Shown: one piece after another, positions 53,250 to 62,741 of the stretch
Position numbering within the stretch: the first letter of the stretch is position 1
Layout of the letters: each line of letters opens with the position of its first letter
Source of the DNA: JADJDM01 sp044352985
GTDB taxonomy: Bacteria > Bacteroidota > Bacteroidia > B-17B0 > Aurantibacillaceae
Length of the DNA stretch: 64,000 nt
Assembly: GCA_044352985.1 (NCBI GenBank)
Contig: JBILCU010000013.1
Location: 42,195-106,194 of the forward strand
Reading direction: 5' to 3'
The notes under the pieces: generated by a model
Database searches by the model: none
Told to the model about the DNA's origin: nothing
Seen by the model: the letters and a program-made list of their open reading frames with translations, nothing else
Position numbers and translations under genes: made by a program

Positions 53250-54857
53250 ATGTATTTAAAATCTATTTCATTAGGTCTATTAATTGGTTTATCTACTATC
53301 AATTATGGGCAAGATAAAGCGCCTGAAAATTGGTTTAATCTGGATTACACAACTAACAAGGTAAATGGCGTGTCTTCTGAAAGAACATATAATGAGTTAT
53401 TAAAAAACAAAAAATCGAAAACTGTTATTGTTGGTGTAATTGATAGTGGCGTAGATTATGAACATGAAGATTTAAAAGAGGTAATGTGGACAAACAAAAA
53501 TGAAATCCCTGCAAATGGAATAGATGACGATAAAAACGGTTATATTGATGATATACATGGCTGGAATTTCTTAGGAGGAAAAGATGGTAAAAATGTAGAT
53601 CAGGAAACCATTGAGTTAACCAGATTAGTTAGGTTGTTTAAAAATCGTTTCGGTGAAAAATCAGAATCTGAAATTGCAGCAACAGATAAAAAAGATTTTC
53701 AATACTATCAATCACTAAAAATAGCATATGAAGCTGAATTTAATGATGCTCAGCAAAACGCTGTACAAATTGCTTTTGTTCAACAAATGCTTGAAAAAAT
53801 TAACGTGAAAGCAAAAGAACAATTAAAAATTGAAAAAGTAACATCTAAAGATTTAGCTAATTTTAAACCAGAAGATGCTCGTCAAAAACAAATGCTTGGC
53901 CCTGTAACAGCTATGTTAGCTTCTGCAAGCGATATTGATGGCTTGTTGCTGCAAATAAAAGAAGGTACGGATTATTATGAAAATAAAATTAAATACAATT
54001 TAAATTTAGAGTTTAATCCAAGAGATATTATTGGAGATAACTACACCAACCAAACCGAGCGTTATTATGGTAATGCAAATTGTAATGGTCCAAATAGTTT
54101 ACATGGAACACATGTAGCAGGTATTATTGCCGCTAACAGAAATAATAATATAGGGATTAAAGGTGTTGCTGATAATGTACAAATAATGGCAATCAGGGCA
54201 GTTCCTGATGGTGATGAACATGATAAAGATGTCGCTAATGCTATTTATTATGCAGTTGATAACGGCGCAACAGTTATCAATATGAGTTTCGGGAAGAAAT
54301 ATTCTTTTAATAAGAAAGTTGTTGATGATGCCGTTAAATATGCCGAAAGTAAAGATGTACTGATCGTTCATGCAGCTGGTAACGAAGCACTAAATATTGA
54401 TGAAGTAAAACATTTCCCTTGCAAACAATTTGAAAACACGAACAATGAAGCATCTAATTTTATAGATGTGGGTGCTTTAAACTGGAGAGATAGCGCTTAC
54501 ATTCCTGCATCTTTCTCTAATTATGGTAAAAAAACAGTTGATGTATTTGCTCCTGGAGTAGATATTTACTCTACTAAAAATGGCGGTGGATACATTAATG
54601 AAAGTGGAACTAGCATGGCTTGCCCTGTAACTGCTGGTGTGGCAGCAGTATTGCGATCTTATTATCCAACTCTAAAAGCAAAAGATGTAAAATACATTAT
54701 TAAAAAATCTGCTGATACCAGATATAAAAAGAAAAAAATTATTTTACCAGGAGATAAAGAGGAAAAAGGAAAACAGAAATTTTCAAAACTTTCTCAAACG
54801 GGTGGTATAGTAAATCTTTACAATGCAGTTAAATTAGCCGAAAAGATGACGCGTTAA
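53250..54857 (+). CDS. S8 family (subtilisin-like) serine protease
   Basis: This 535-residue exported serine protease has a signal peptide (about 1-20). The catalytic triad is complete: Asp65 in IVGVIDSGVDYEHED, His285 in HGTHVAGIIAANRN and Ser455 in ESGTSMACPVTAGVAAVL. An insert of about 180 residues lies between the Asp and His blocks (about 100-275), as in many Bacteroidota subtilases. There is no T9SS tail, so it may remain periplasmic or leave by another route. The gene is alone between two intergenic gaps. Its substrate is unknown. Confidence 0.95.
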   Translation: MYLKSISLGLLIGLSTINYGQDKAPENWFNLDYTTNKVNGVSSERTYNELLKNKKSKTVIVGVIDSGVDYEHEDLKEVMWTNKNEIPANGIDDDKNGYIDDIHGWNFLGGKDGKNVDQETIELTRLVRLFKNRFGEKSESEIAATDKKDFQYYQSLKIAYEAEFNDAQQNAVQIAFVQQMLEKINVKAKEQLKIEKVTSKDLANFKPEDARQKQMLGPVTAMLASASDIDGLLLQIKEGTDYYENKIKYNLNLEFNPRDIIGDNYTNQTERYYGNANCNGPNSLHGTHVAGIIAANRNNNIGIKGVADNVQIMAIRAVPDGDEHDKDVANAIYYAVDNGATVINMSFGKKYSFNKKVVDDAVKYAESKDVLIVHAAGNEALNIDEVKHFPCKQFENTNNEASNFIDVGALNWRDSAYIPASFSNYGKKTVDVFAPGVDIYSTKNGGGYINESGTSMACPVTAGVAAVLRSYYPTLKAKDVKYIIKKSADTRYKKKKIILPGDKEEKGKQKFSKLSQTGGIVNLYNAVKLAEKMTR

Positions 54858-54918
54858 TTATATTTTACTAGTTTATGTAAAATATACTTTTATTCTTTTT
54901 TTACCGTTGTTTTAGCAA

Positions 54919-55674
54919 ATGAATACTTTTAAAAAAATTACAATTGTTTTTTTTCTGCTTGTGTTAAGCAGTTTTAATTTAGTTGCACAGTATTCAAGAG
55001 GTGATCAGGGCGGAAATCTTCCAAAATTTTATAAGCAGCATATCCATTTTGGATTCAGTATTGGTGTAAATCATACCGATTTTAGAATACATGCCCAGCC
55101 TAATTCTAAATTGTATAGTAATCTTTACGATAGTATTAATTATCCTAAAGATACGCTCACACTTAATTACATCACTAGCAAACCTGAAACCGGTTTTAAT
55201 CTGGGTATAATTTGCGATACTCGTTTACATGAATACTTGCGTTTACGTTTCTTGCCTAATATTGCATTTGGTTCAAGACAACTTATTTATTCTTTTGTAG
55301 GAACAGATATTTTTGATGTAAAGAAAAAAGTAGAATCTACTTTCATTAATTTTCCACTCGATTTAAAATTGCAATCAAAACGTATTGGTAATTTTGGAGC
55401 ATATATTGTTGGCGGGGGTAATTACAGCATTGATTTGGCATCACAAAAAGATCAAAAAGCAGATGATCAAGTGGTACGTTTACGTTCTAACGATTGGTAT
55501 TATGAGGCCGGTGGTGGTATGGATTTTTACATGCCTTATTTTAAATTTTCTATAGAAGCTAAGTTGATGGTTGGATTAAGAAATATCTTAATTCAAGATA
55601 ATCGTTTGTTTACAAAACCTATTGATAAATTAAATTCACATATATTTTTATTTTCTTTCACGTTTGAAGGATAA
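54919..55674 (+). CDS. porT: PorT/SprT-like outer-membrane protein of the type IX secretion system
   Basis: This 251-residue protein has a signal peptide (KKITIVFFLLVLSSFNLVAQ) and a barrel of roughly eight strands. The PorT-typical block FNLGIICDTRLHEYLRLRFL and PNIAFGSRQLIYSF lies near residue 93, with FYMPYFKFSIEAKLMVGL near the end. PorT is needed for type IX secretion, consistent with the T9SS sorting domains on other proteins in this window. In many Bacteroidota, porT follows ubiE; here it follows the subtilase gene by 61 bases. I judge it PorT by pattern, not by alignment. Confidence 0.82.
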   Translation: MNTFKKITIVFFLLVLSSFNLVAQYSRGDQGGNLPKFYKQHIHFGFSIGVNHTDFRIHAQPNSKLYSNLYDSINYPKDTLTLNYITSKPETGFNLGIICDTRLHEYLRLRFLPNIAFGSRQLIYSFVGTDIFDVKKKVESTFINFPLDLKLQSKRIGNFGAYIVGGGNYSIDLASQKDQKADDQVVRLRSNDWYYEAGGGMDFYMPYFKFSIEAKLMVGLRNILIQDNRLFTKPIDKLNSHIFLFSFTFEG

Positions 55675-55689
55675 AAACCTTTCTGTGTT

Positions 55690-57270
55690 ATGATAAAAGA
55701 AATTTCAATTAGTCTTCCTGCTAAAGAAGCATTATCTGAGCAATCAGTAAAACAATTCGTAACTCAAGAATTAGGATTAGGTTCCAGTTCATTATTTACT
55801 GTTCAGGTAGTAAAACGTTCTATTGATGCTCGTAACAGAAACATCAAGATGAATTTAAAATTGCGTGTAGTTATAGGTGAATCTTTAACGGAGGAGAAAA
55901 TTGAAATTGAGTACAAACAAGTAAATACAAAGCAAATTGTTTATATTGTTGGTGCAGGGCCTGCCGGATTATTTGCTGCATTAAAATGTATTGAGTTGGG
56001 CATTAAACCAATAATTATTGAACGAGGTAAAAAAGTAAGAGACAGAAGAAGGGATTTAGCAGCTATTAATAAAGCACATGTAGTTAATCCCGAGTCAAAT
56101 TATTGTTTTGGTGAAGGAGGTGCAGGAACTTACAGCGATGGTAAATTGTATACACGTTCCGGTAAAAGAGGCAGCATTGATAAAGTTTTAAAAACACTTA
56201 TTTACCATGGTGCTCATACAGATATTATAGTTGATGCGCATCCTCACATTGGTACCAACAAATTGCCAGGCATTATTGAAAACATACGAAATACCATTTT
56301 ACAATATGGAGGAGAAATTTGGTTTGAAACTAAACTGGTTGATGTATTACATAAAAATAATGCAATCACTTCCATAACAGTTCAGTCTGAAAATGAAGGA
56401 AGCAGAGAATTAGAAACAACGAATTTAATTTTAGCAAGCGGCCATTCTGCTAGAGATATTTATACATTATTGCATGATAAAAAAATATATGTAGAGGCAA
56501 AGCCATTTGCTATGGGCGTTAGAGTAGAGCATCCGCAAGAAATTATAGATTCGATTCAATATCATTGTGCATCAAAAAATGAATGGAATGAAAAAAGAGA
56601 ATTTCTTCCCTCTGCTTCATACAGCTTAGTACATCAAGTGAATGGCAGAGGAGTTTATTCTTTTTGTATGTGCCCTGGAGGAATCATAGCACCATGCGCA
56701 ACATATCAAGAAGAAGTTGTTACCAATGGCTGGAGTCCATCCAAACGAAATAATCCTTTTGCTAATTCAGGGATTGTGGTAGAGTTAAAATTATCTGATT
56801 TTAAAAGCAACGGAAAGCATGATCCATTTTCAGCATTAAGATTTCAAAAAGAATTGGAGCGCAATGCCTGGATTTATGGAGGTAAAACACAAACTGCACC
56901 AGCGCAGCGATTACTAGATTTTATAAATAATCGTGAAAGTAAAAATTTACCCGATTGTTCTTATCAACCAGGTATAGTTTCAGTTGGTATGGACAAAGTA
57001 CTTGGCCCATTAATAGCAAATTCGTTAAGGGGCGGTTTCAAAGGTTTCGGACAAAAAATGAGAAATTATTTAAGTAATGATGCAATCATAGTTGGTGTTG
57101 AATCACGTACAAGTACACCTGTTCGAATTCCTAGGGATTCTGAAACACTAGAACACATAGAAATTAAAGGATTATATCCTTGTGGTGAAGGAGCAGGTTA
57201 TGCAGGTGGTATTGTATCAGCAGCAATAGATGGTGAACGATGTGCTGAGATGGCTTGTGATAAATTTTGA
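55690..57270 (+). CDS. FAD-dependent oxidoreductase (COG2509 type)
   Basis: This 526-residue flavoprotein has a Rossmann FAD site at about 78-110 (VYIVGAGPAGLFAALKCIEL). GEGGAGTYSDGKLYTRSGKR is the hallmark of the large uncharacterised FAD/NAD(P) oxidoreductases in COG2509. The ending LYPCGEGAGYAGGIVSAAID is the FAD-contacting C-terminal block. The first 75 residues are a separate N-terminal domain. No physiological substrate is known. It begins 15 bases after porT. Confidence 0.92.
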   Translation: MIKEISISLPAKEALSEQSVKQFVTQELGLGSSSLFTVQVVKRSIDARNRNIKMNLKLRVVIGESLTEEKIEIEYKQVNTKQIVYIVGAGPAGLFAALKCIELGIKPIIIERGKKVRDRRRDLAAINKAHVVNPESNYCFGEGGAGTYSDGKLYTRSGKRGSIDKVLKTLIYHGAHTDIIVDAHPHIGTNKLPGIIENIRNTILQYGGEIWFETKLVDVLHKNNAITSITVQSENEGSRELETTNLILASGHSARDIYTLLHDKKIYVEAKPFAMGVRVEHPQEIIDSIQYHCASKNEWNEKREFLPSASYSLVHQVNGRGVYSFCMCPGGIIAPCATYQEEVVTNGWSPSKRNNPFANSGIVVELKLSDFKSNGKHDPFSALRFQKELERNAWIYGGKTQTAPAQRLLDFINNRESKNLPDCSYQPGIVSVGMDKVLGPLIANSLRGGFKGFGQKMRNYLSNDAIIVGVESRTSTPVRIPRDSETLEHIEIKGLYPCGEGAGYAGGIVSAAIDGERCAEMACDKF

Positions 57271-57363
57271 TGTAATCTTATTGTTTTTAAATTTTCTTTT
57301 TATTGAACTAAAGAATACTTAACTTTATAACACAACAATGATTTTAAAATTGAAGTACATTTT

Positions 57364-57867
57364 ATGATTTTAAATTTTAGTTCCCTTCATTTTTTTAAAT
57401 TTAAAAAACATGTTTTTGTCGCGTCTTTTTTTTTGTTGACTATTTGTGCTGTATCTGCTCAAAGTTTAAAACCTTTTTTAGAAATAAACGGCAAAGCTCT
57501 TAATAATAAAGAAAAACAAATTAATCCCCTACAAATTAGTGTTTATGAAAATGGATTTAAGTTGTATAGCTTTGAATCAAAGGCAGGCATAAAATTAACT
57601 TTTGAAAGTAATCGTTACTATACGATTTTGATAAATGCAAAAGGTTTTCAGTCTTCAACTTTAATTGTAGATAGTAGTGTGCCTAAAAAAAAGGAAAAGG
57701 AAAATTTTCGTTTTGAGTTTGAATATCAATTAATCGAAGATAGTGATACATCAAAAATAGAAACTTCAGAATTACCCGCGGCAATTATTAAATACAACGC
57801 TATTAAAAAAGGCTTTTCAATTAGTGATAAATACAATTCATTCAGAAAAGAATTGAATCAAAAATAG
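57364..57867 (+). CDS. Exported protein of unknown function
   Basis: This 167-residue protein has a signal-like stretch (about 14-33, FVASFFLLTICAVSAQS). The body contains a beta-sandwich-like segment (LQISVYENGFKLYSFESKAG, YYTILINAKGFQSSTLIVD), reminiscent of carboxypeptidase-regulatory-type domains. The acidic region at about 120-140 is followed by LPAAIIKYNAIKKGFSISDK. Similar C-terminal blocks occur in uncharacterised Bacteroidota proteins. I cannot assign a function. Confidence 0.72.
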   Translation: MILNFSSLHFFKFKKHVFVASFFLLTICAVSAQSLKPFLEINGKALNNKEKQINPLQISVYENGFKLYSFESKAGIKLTFESNRYYTILINAKGFQSSTLIVDSSVPKKKEKENFRFEFEYQLIEDSDTSKIETSELPAAIIKYNAIKKGFSISDKYNSFRKELNQK

Positions 57868-57928
57868 CTATCCCAAAACAAGCTGTTTATTAGACAAGCA
57901 TAAGTGAAAATATAAATTATTTTTTTTA

Positions 57929-59458
57929 TTAGCTTAATAAAGGTTTAATAAATTTAAACTTTACTTTACATTTTTCCACATCTAATATCAGAAGTGGAAT
58001 CATCCATAATAAAGGCAAAAACGGAACCTTGTATCTTACTAAAGCGCCACCAATTGCAGTGCTGTAACCAACTAATATAAATAGTAGAAGTACTGAGCTA
58101 ATTAAAAATAATAAAAAGTTTTTATTTAGTTTTTCTTTGCTTTTATAAAATAAAGATAGAATTAAAAATAGTATAAACATTAAATTTTCTGTGGAAACAA
58201 GATATTGCAAGGTTGTTTTACAATTGACGAAAAATGGATAGAAAAATGCGTTAGCAAGTACTTTAGGGAATAATTTTAAGTAAGACGAAATTGTTGGTTC
58301 CAATTGTCTTTTTTCAATAATCGAGTATGAAGGAGCAACAGAACTCCTAAGTTCATATTGTGTTAATGTGTCATTATTGTGGTATACAAAAAAGGTGTCT
58401 TTTAAATTAGGATATTTCCAATACATGTAATCTATCCCTTTTTTTAATTTGTACTTTTTTAAATTTGCATCACTTAAATTCAGTTTACTGAAATCATTGT
58501 ATTGTAATCTCATATAAATGCCATTTTGATATAAAAAAGTGCCACCATAACCAATGCTTACAAAATCATTTTGACGTTTTGCAATAATTGAAAAAATGTT
58601 TTTATTGTAACAAAATTGAATGATTGAAAAAGTAAAAAGAATACTTACAATTATTATAGTGAAATAACTTGTTATTGTTTTTTTTAATATGTTATATTCT
58701 ATGAGTGTAAAAATAAATAATGGAGTAATTAAGGTGGCAATTACATAAGGTTTTAAATGTGCAAGCAAAACAACTGAAACAGTGAATAGTATTGATCGGA
58801 TGAGCGTAAATTCCTTATTTATTATGATTTTAAAAAATGCCCAGATAAACAAGCCTAAACTGAAAAATAAAATTGGTTCTTTTAAAACAGCTGAAGTCCA
58901 GAAATAAACTGAAGGAATGAAGATCAAAATTAATAACAATAATTTTTCTTTTTTAGGAAAGTAATTTTTAAATGCTATAAACATAAGCAAGCTTCCTGTA
59001 AACGATAAAATACAATTCAGTACACTTTGAGCATAAAAATTACCAAATGAAAAAAGCATTAGTAATGCATTTACCTTAGTAATAAATTGATTGTCGTTCA
59101 ATGAAAATTCGCTTTTTCCAACCAAATACCATTTTTCCATTTTAGAAAAATAATTTTCGTGGAGGTAATGAACTGAATTACCCGAGTTATAATTGAATAT
59201 AAGTTGAAAAAAATCTTTTGGTTTATTAAATAAACTATCATAGATGATTTTCGCATCATGCAGAATGCTTTGTGTGTCACTATTAAAAAGTAGATTAACC
59301 GAATCCGAAGAATAAACAAGTGTATAAATGAAAATACTGGTTAGCTTAATTAAAAATAATGAAACAATAAATTTTTTCGAAAACTGTTCATTTTTCAAAA
59401 AATCATATTTAATCAGAATAACTAAAAAAAGTAAACTATATGTTAAGGCTAAAACCAC
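57929..59458 (-). CDS. Polytopic membrane protein of unknown function
   Basis: This 509-residue inner-membrane protein has about ten hydrophobic helices (for example VLALTYSLLFLVILI, LLLLILIFIPSVYFWTSAVL, NFLLFLISSVLLLFILVGYS). A large soluble loop of about 110 residues occurs at roughly 285-395 (SIIAKRQNDFVSIGYGGTFL, DDTFF-like blocks). The overall shape resembles surface-glycan assembly membrane proteins, but no motif settles this. The frame begins at GTG 59458. It is divergent from the TonB receptor, and the 187-base space between them holds direct repeats. Confidence 0.75.
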   Translation of the reverse strand: MVLALTYSLLFLVILIKYDFLKNEQFSKKFIVSLFLIKLTSIFIYTLVYSSDSVNLLFNSDTQSILHDAKIIYDSLFNKPKDFFQLIFNYNSGNSVHYLHENYFSKMEKWYLVGKSEFSLNDNQFITKVNALLMLFSFGNFYAQSVLNCILSFTGSLLMFIAFKNYFPKKEKLLLLILIFIPSVYFWTSAVLKEPILFFSLGLFIWAFFKIIINKEFTLIRSILFTVSVVLLAHLKPYVIATLITPLFIFTLIEYNILKKTITSYFTIIIVSILFTFSIIQFCYNKNIFSIIAKRQNDFVSIGYGGTFLYQNGIYMRLQYNDFSKLNLSDANLKKYKLKKGIDYMYWKYPNLKDTFFVYHNNDTLTQYELRSSVAPSYSIIEKRQLEPTISSYLKLFPKVLANAFFYPFFVNCKTTLQYLVSTENLMFILFLILSLFYKSKEKLNKNFLLFLISSVLLLFILVGYSTAIGGALVRYKVPFLPLLWMIPLLILDVEKCKVKFKFIKPLLS

Positions 59459-59525
59459 TAATCAAAAAATTATTAATCATGTTAATTAAATAAGGGTACA
59501 ATAAGCGCCTAAATTTTATTTAATA

Positions 59526-59547
59526 TTAATTAAATGTTAATTAAATG
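59526..59547 (+). repeat. Tandem 11-bp direct repeat upstream of the TonB receptor gene
   Basis: TTAATTAAATG occurs twice in perfect tandem (59526-59536 and 59537-59547). A related copy, TTAATTAAATA, lies at 59482-59492. Eleven-base periodicity is one helical turn and is typical of operators for OmpR/PhoB-type regulators. A closely similar pair precedes the next gene downstream. Confidence 0.55.
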
Positions 59548-59681
59548 TTTCCATAGTGTTTCATTATTAACCTTATTGTAGCATTTGCTTAACGTTATAT
59601 TTAAACTTTGAGTCGAAATTTGCAAACGAAACAGATTAACTATTCATGCAAAATTCTAAAAGACTAAAGCTAACTAAAAAC

Positions 59682-62576
59682 ATGAAAAAATTTAAATTAA
59701 TTCTCATTATTAATTTCTTTTTAACCTTTCTTATTCAAGCTCAAAATGGTAAAATTTCGGGTACAATTATAGACAAAAAAACAGGGGAAACCTTACCTGG
59801 AGCAAGCGTATTGCTTGAAGGAACTACTCAGGGAGCATCGTCTGATTTTGATGGAAACTATACCGTTTTATCAGTTAAACCTGGAGTTTATAATGTAATT
59901 TGTAAGTATGTTTCCTATGCAAATAAGCTAATTAAAGATGTGAAGGTAAATGCAGGAGAAACAGTTACTGTTAATTTTTCAATGGAAGAACCACAAGGAG
60001 ACACTTTAAAAGAGGTTACCATTACTGCAACATTAAACAAAGAAAATGTAAATACACTTTTTGTGATGCAGAAAAATAATGCATCTGTTAGTGATGGTAT
60101 TTCTGCTGAAACCATTAAGAAAACACCAGACAGAAATACGAGTGATGTTTTAAAGCGTGTGAGTGGTGCTAGCATTCAAGATAACAAATTTGCCATCATC
60201 AGAGGATTGAATGATAGATATAACGCTGCATATATTAACGGTGCACCTTTGCCAAGTTCTGAGAGTGATCGTAAGGCTTTTTCTTTTGATATTTTCCCAT
60301 CTAACTTATTGGATAATTTGGTGATTTTAAAAACAGCTACGCCTGAATTACCTGCTGATTTTGCGGGGGGTGTAATTCAAATCAATACCAAAAGTATTCC
60401 TGATGATAATTTTCAAAGTATCTCAGTTGGTTCGGGTTATAATACAATAGCTACTTTTAAAGAAAAGGTTACTTATCAAGGGAGTTCAACAGATTGGTTA
60501 GGTTTCGATAATGGAAAACGTAATTTGCCATCCGCGCTTCCTTTAACATTTGATTTTAAGCAAAACTATACAACCCCTCAAAAGAAAGCAGAATTGGCTA
60601 AATTAATGCCTAATGAGTGGGCTTTAGGTTCAGCTAAATTTAAGCCTAATTATAATTTTCAATATGCAATGGCGCAAACTTTCAGGGCTAAAGAAAGTAA
60701 TAAAAGTGTAGGGATGATGCTAGCACTAACTTACAATAACAATAATAATTTTAATAATTCTGTTCGTAATGATTTTTTAAATGATATTGATCCTCTAACA
60801 GGAAAAGTTGTTCAGGATTTTGAATACAAAGATAAAAACTACATCACTAATACTTTAGCGGGTGTTTTAGGTAATTTTTCATTTAAAATAAACGATAAAA
60901 ATAGTGTTACATTAAAAAACATTTACAGCATTAATTCTGAGAACCGAGTAACAATGCGTGAAGGAACAAGAGAGTTTTATAACATTATTAAAACATTGGA
61001 GAAATCAAGTGTACGTTGGTTTACTGAAAATAAATTATATACAACACAATTAGTAGGAAAACATTTAATTGGAGAAAAAATTAAATTAAACTGGATTGGT
61101 GGTTATAGCAACATTAATAGAAGCATCCCTAATCTAAGAAAAATGACCTATACCAAAGCATCTCAAAAAAACGATCCAACAAATCCAGATGAGCCAGAAC
61201 CTGTTTATGAAGCTGCAATTCAAATTACAGGAACATCTCCAAGCACAGGAGGAAATTTCTTTTACTCACAAAACATAGAAAACATGTATAATGTTAATGC
61301 TGATCTTTCTATTCCTCTAGATTTTAAAAAGCTAAAATTATCTAACGAAATAAAAATAGGTTCTGGTTATCAAAGAAGAGTTCGTGATTTTGATGCCCGT
61401 TTCTTAGGGTTTACAAGGTATAGCATACCGGGCTCAGTTACTTTTGATAAAACCTTATTAACATTACCGGAAGATCAGATTTTTGCGCCTGAAAATTTAG
61501 GTTTACTTGCAAATGGTAAAGGTGGATTTAAATTAGAAGAAGCATCAAAACCAAATGATTCTTATGATGCTGCCTCGCAATTATTTTCTTCATTTGCAAT
61601 GGTTGATACACGTTTTAAATCGTGGTTGCGTTTAGTTTGGGGTGCACGATTAGAAAATTTCAATCAACGACTTGGTTCATTTGAAGATGATGGAACACCT
61701 GTTACTGTTGATTCAACTTATACGGATATTTTACCTTCTGCAAATTTGATTTTCTCAATAACAGAGAAGCAAAATATTAGAGCAAGTTACTATAAAACAT
61801 TGTCTCGTCCTGAGTTTCGTGAATTAGCACCATTTGGATTTTATGATTTCGTTACTAATTTTTCAATTCGCGGTAATCAATTCTTAAAAAGAGCATTGAT
61901 TAATAATTATGATATTCGTTATGAATTTTATCCGGGAAGAGGTCAGTTATTATCTGCTTCTGGTTTTTATAAAACATTTAATAATGCAATCGAACAAATC
62001 AACCGAGCAGATGAAAACAGAGCTTTAACATATCAAAATGTAAAAAATGCTATTAATTATGGATTTGAATTAGAATTCAGAGTAATTGTTGGCGCTTTAT
62101 TAAAAACGGATTCAAGTAAGTTTTTAAATAATATTACTTTATTCTCAAATTACGCATATATCCAATCAAAAGTTGATGTGAGTGAAGTTAGAGGTTCAAT
62201 TTCTCCAGAGCGACCATTACAAGGTCAATCACCATACATAGTAAATGGAGGAATTCAATATGTTGATAGCGATAAAGGTTGGGGATTTAGTGCAGCTGTT
62301 AATCGCATTGGAAGAAGAATTGCAATTGTAGGTAATGTACAAGAACCAGATATTTGGGAAGAAGGAAGAACAATCCTTGATTTTCAACTTTCGAAATCAT
62401 TCTTTAAGAAAAAGAATTTAGAAATTAAATTTAATATGAGAGATGCATTAGCACAAAACTTATATTTTTATCAAGATAACAATAACAATAAAAAATTAGA
62501 TTTGGATACTGATAATATCATGTCATCAACTGATTTTGGAAAAACATTTAGTTTTAGCGCTTCTCTTAAGTTTTAA
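59682..62576 (+). CDS. TonB-dependent outer-membrane receptor
   Basis: This is a TonB-dependent receptor of about 964 residues from ATG 59682 (976 from ATG 59646). A signal peptide (KKFKLILIINFFLTFLIQAQ) supports the later start. A carboxypeptidase-regulatory-like domain follows: GKISGTIIDKKTGETLPGAS then DFDGNYTVLSVKPGVYNVIC. The plug domain begins near RNTSDVLKRVSGASIQDNKF, and ITGTSPSTGGNFFYSQNIEN lies within the barrel. The C-terminal strands end in FGKTFSFSASLKF. No SusD partner follows, so it is not a classical SusCD pair. The substrate is unknown. It is followed by a terminator and a secreted-protein gene whose promoter carries the same type of repeats. Confidence 0.92.
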   Translation: MKKFKLILIINFFLTFLIQAQNGKISGTIIDKKTGETLPGASVLLEGTTQGASSDFDGNYTVLSVKPGVYNVICKYVSYANKLIKDVKVNAGETVTVNFSMEEPQGDTLKEVTITATLNKENVNTLFVMQKNNASVSDGISAETIKKTPDRNTSDVLKRVSGASIQDNKFAIIRGLNDRYNAAYINGAPLPSSESDRKAFSFDIFPSNLLDNLVILKTATPELPADFAGGVIQINTKSIPDDNFQSISVGSGYNTIATFKEKVTYQGSSTDWLGFDNGKRNLPSALPLTFDFKQNYTTPQKKAELAKLMPNEWALGSAKFKPNYNFQYAMAQTFRAKESNKSVGMMLALTYNNNNNFNNSVRNDFLNDIDPLTGKVVQDFEYKDKNYITNTLAGVLGNFSFKINDKNSVTLKNIYSINSENRVTMREGTREFYNIIKTLEKSSVRWFTENKLYTTQLVGKHLIGEKIKLNWIGGYSNINRSIPNLRKMTYTKASQKNDPTNPDEPEPVYEAAIQITGTSPSTGGNFFYSQNIENMYNVNADLSIPLDFKKLKLSNEIKIGSGYQRRVRDFDARFLGFTRYSIPGSVTFDKTLLTLPEDQIFAPENLGLLANGKGGFKLEEASKPNDSYDAASQLFSSFAMVDTRFKSWLRLVWGARLENFNQRLGSFEDDGTPVTVDSTYTDILPSANLIFSITEKQNIRASYYKTLSRPEFRELAPFGFYDFVTNFSIRGNQFLKRALINNYDIRYEFYPGRGQLLSASGFYKTFNNAIEQINRADENRALTYQNVKNAINYGFELEFRVIVGALLKTDSSKFLNNITLFSNYAYIQSKVDVSEVRGSISPERPLQGQSPYIVNGGIQYVDSDKGWGFSAAVNRIGRRIAIVGNVQEPDIWEEGRTILDFQLSKSFFKKKNLEIKFNMRDALAQNLYFYQDNNNNKKLDLDTDNIMSSTDFGKTFSFSASLKF

Positions 62577-62599
62577 TATTAGTTATACATAAATTTTAC

Positions 62600-62627
62600 A
62601 AAGCCGATTAATGTTAATCGGCTTTTT
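62600..62627 (+). terminator. Rho-independent terminator after the TonB receptor gene
   Basis: AAAGCCGATTAA (62600-62611) pairs with TTAATCGGCTTT (62614-62625), followed by further T residues. The two-base apex probably opens to a larger loop. Confidence 0.8.
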
Positions 62628-62665
62628 CATTTAGTTAATTTAGCTAACATTTAATTTACAAATCG

Positions 62666-62687
62666 GTAATTAAATGGTAATCATTTC
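62666..62687 (+). repeat. 11-bp-periodic direct repeats upstream of the secreted-protein gene
   Basis: GTAATTAAATG (62666-62676) is followed directly by GTAATCATTTC (62677-62687), the same spacing as the repeat upstream of the TonB receptor. The first unit matches that repeat at 10 of 11 positions and the second at 6 of 11. The repeats end 26 bases before the -7 box, a position suited to an activator. Confidence 0.5.
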
Positions 62688-62713
62688 GAGAGGTTAACAC
62701 AATACTGTTCAAA

Positions 62714-62721
62714 TAATTTCG
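62714..62721 (+). promoter_or_regulatory. -7 promoter box of the secreted-protein gene
   Basis: TAATTTCG fits TAnnTTYG and ends 20 bases before the ATG at 62742. A predicted start near 62727 places the direct repeats at about -61 to -40. Confidence 0.45.
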
Positions 62722-62741
62722 CGGTAAAATTTATAATAAAA

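Noticed and set aside
54860..54885. ATATTTTAC/GTAAAATAT inverted repeat after the subtilase gene, a possible terminator
   Set aside because: The stem is all but GC-free with an eight-base loop. In this AT-rich genome such a stem is easily met by chance, so I do not list it as a terminator.
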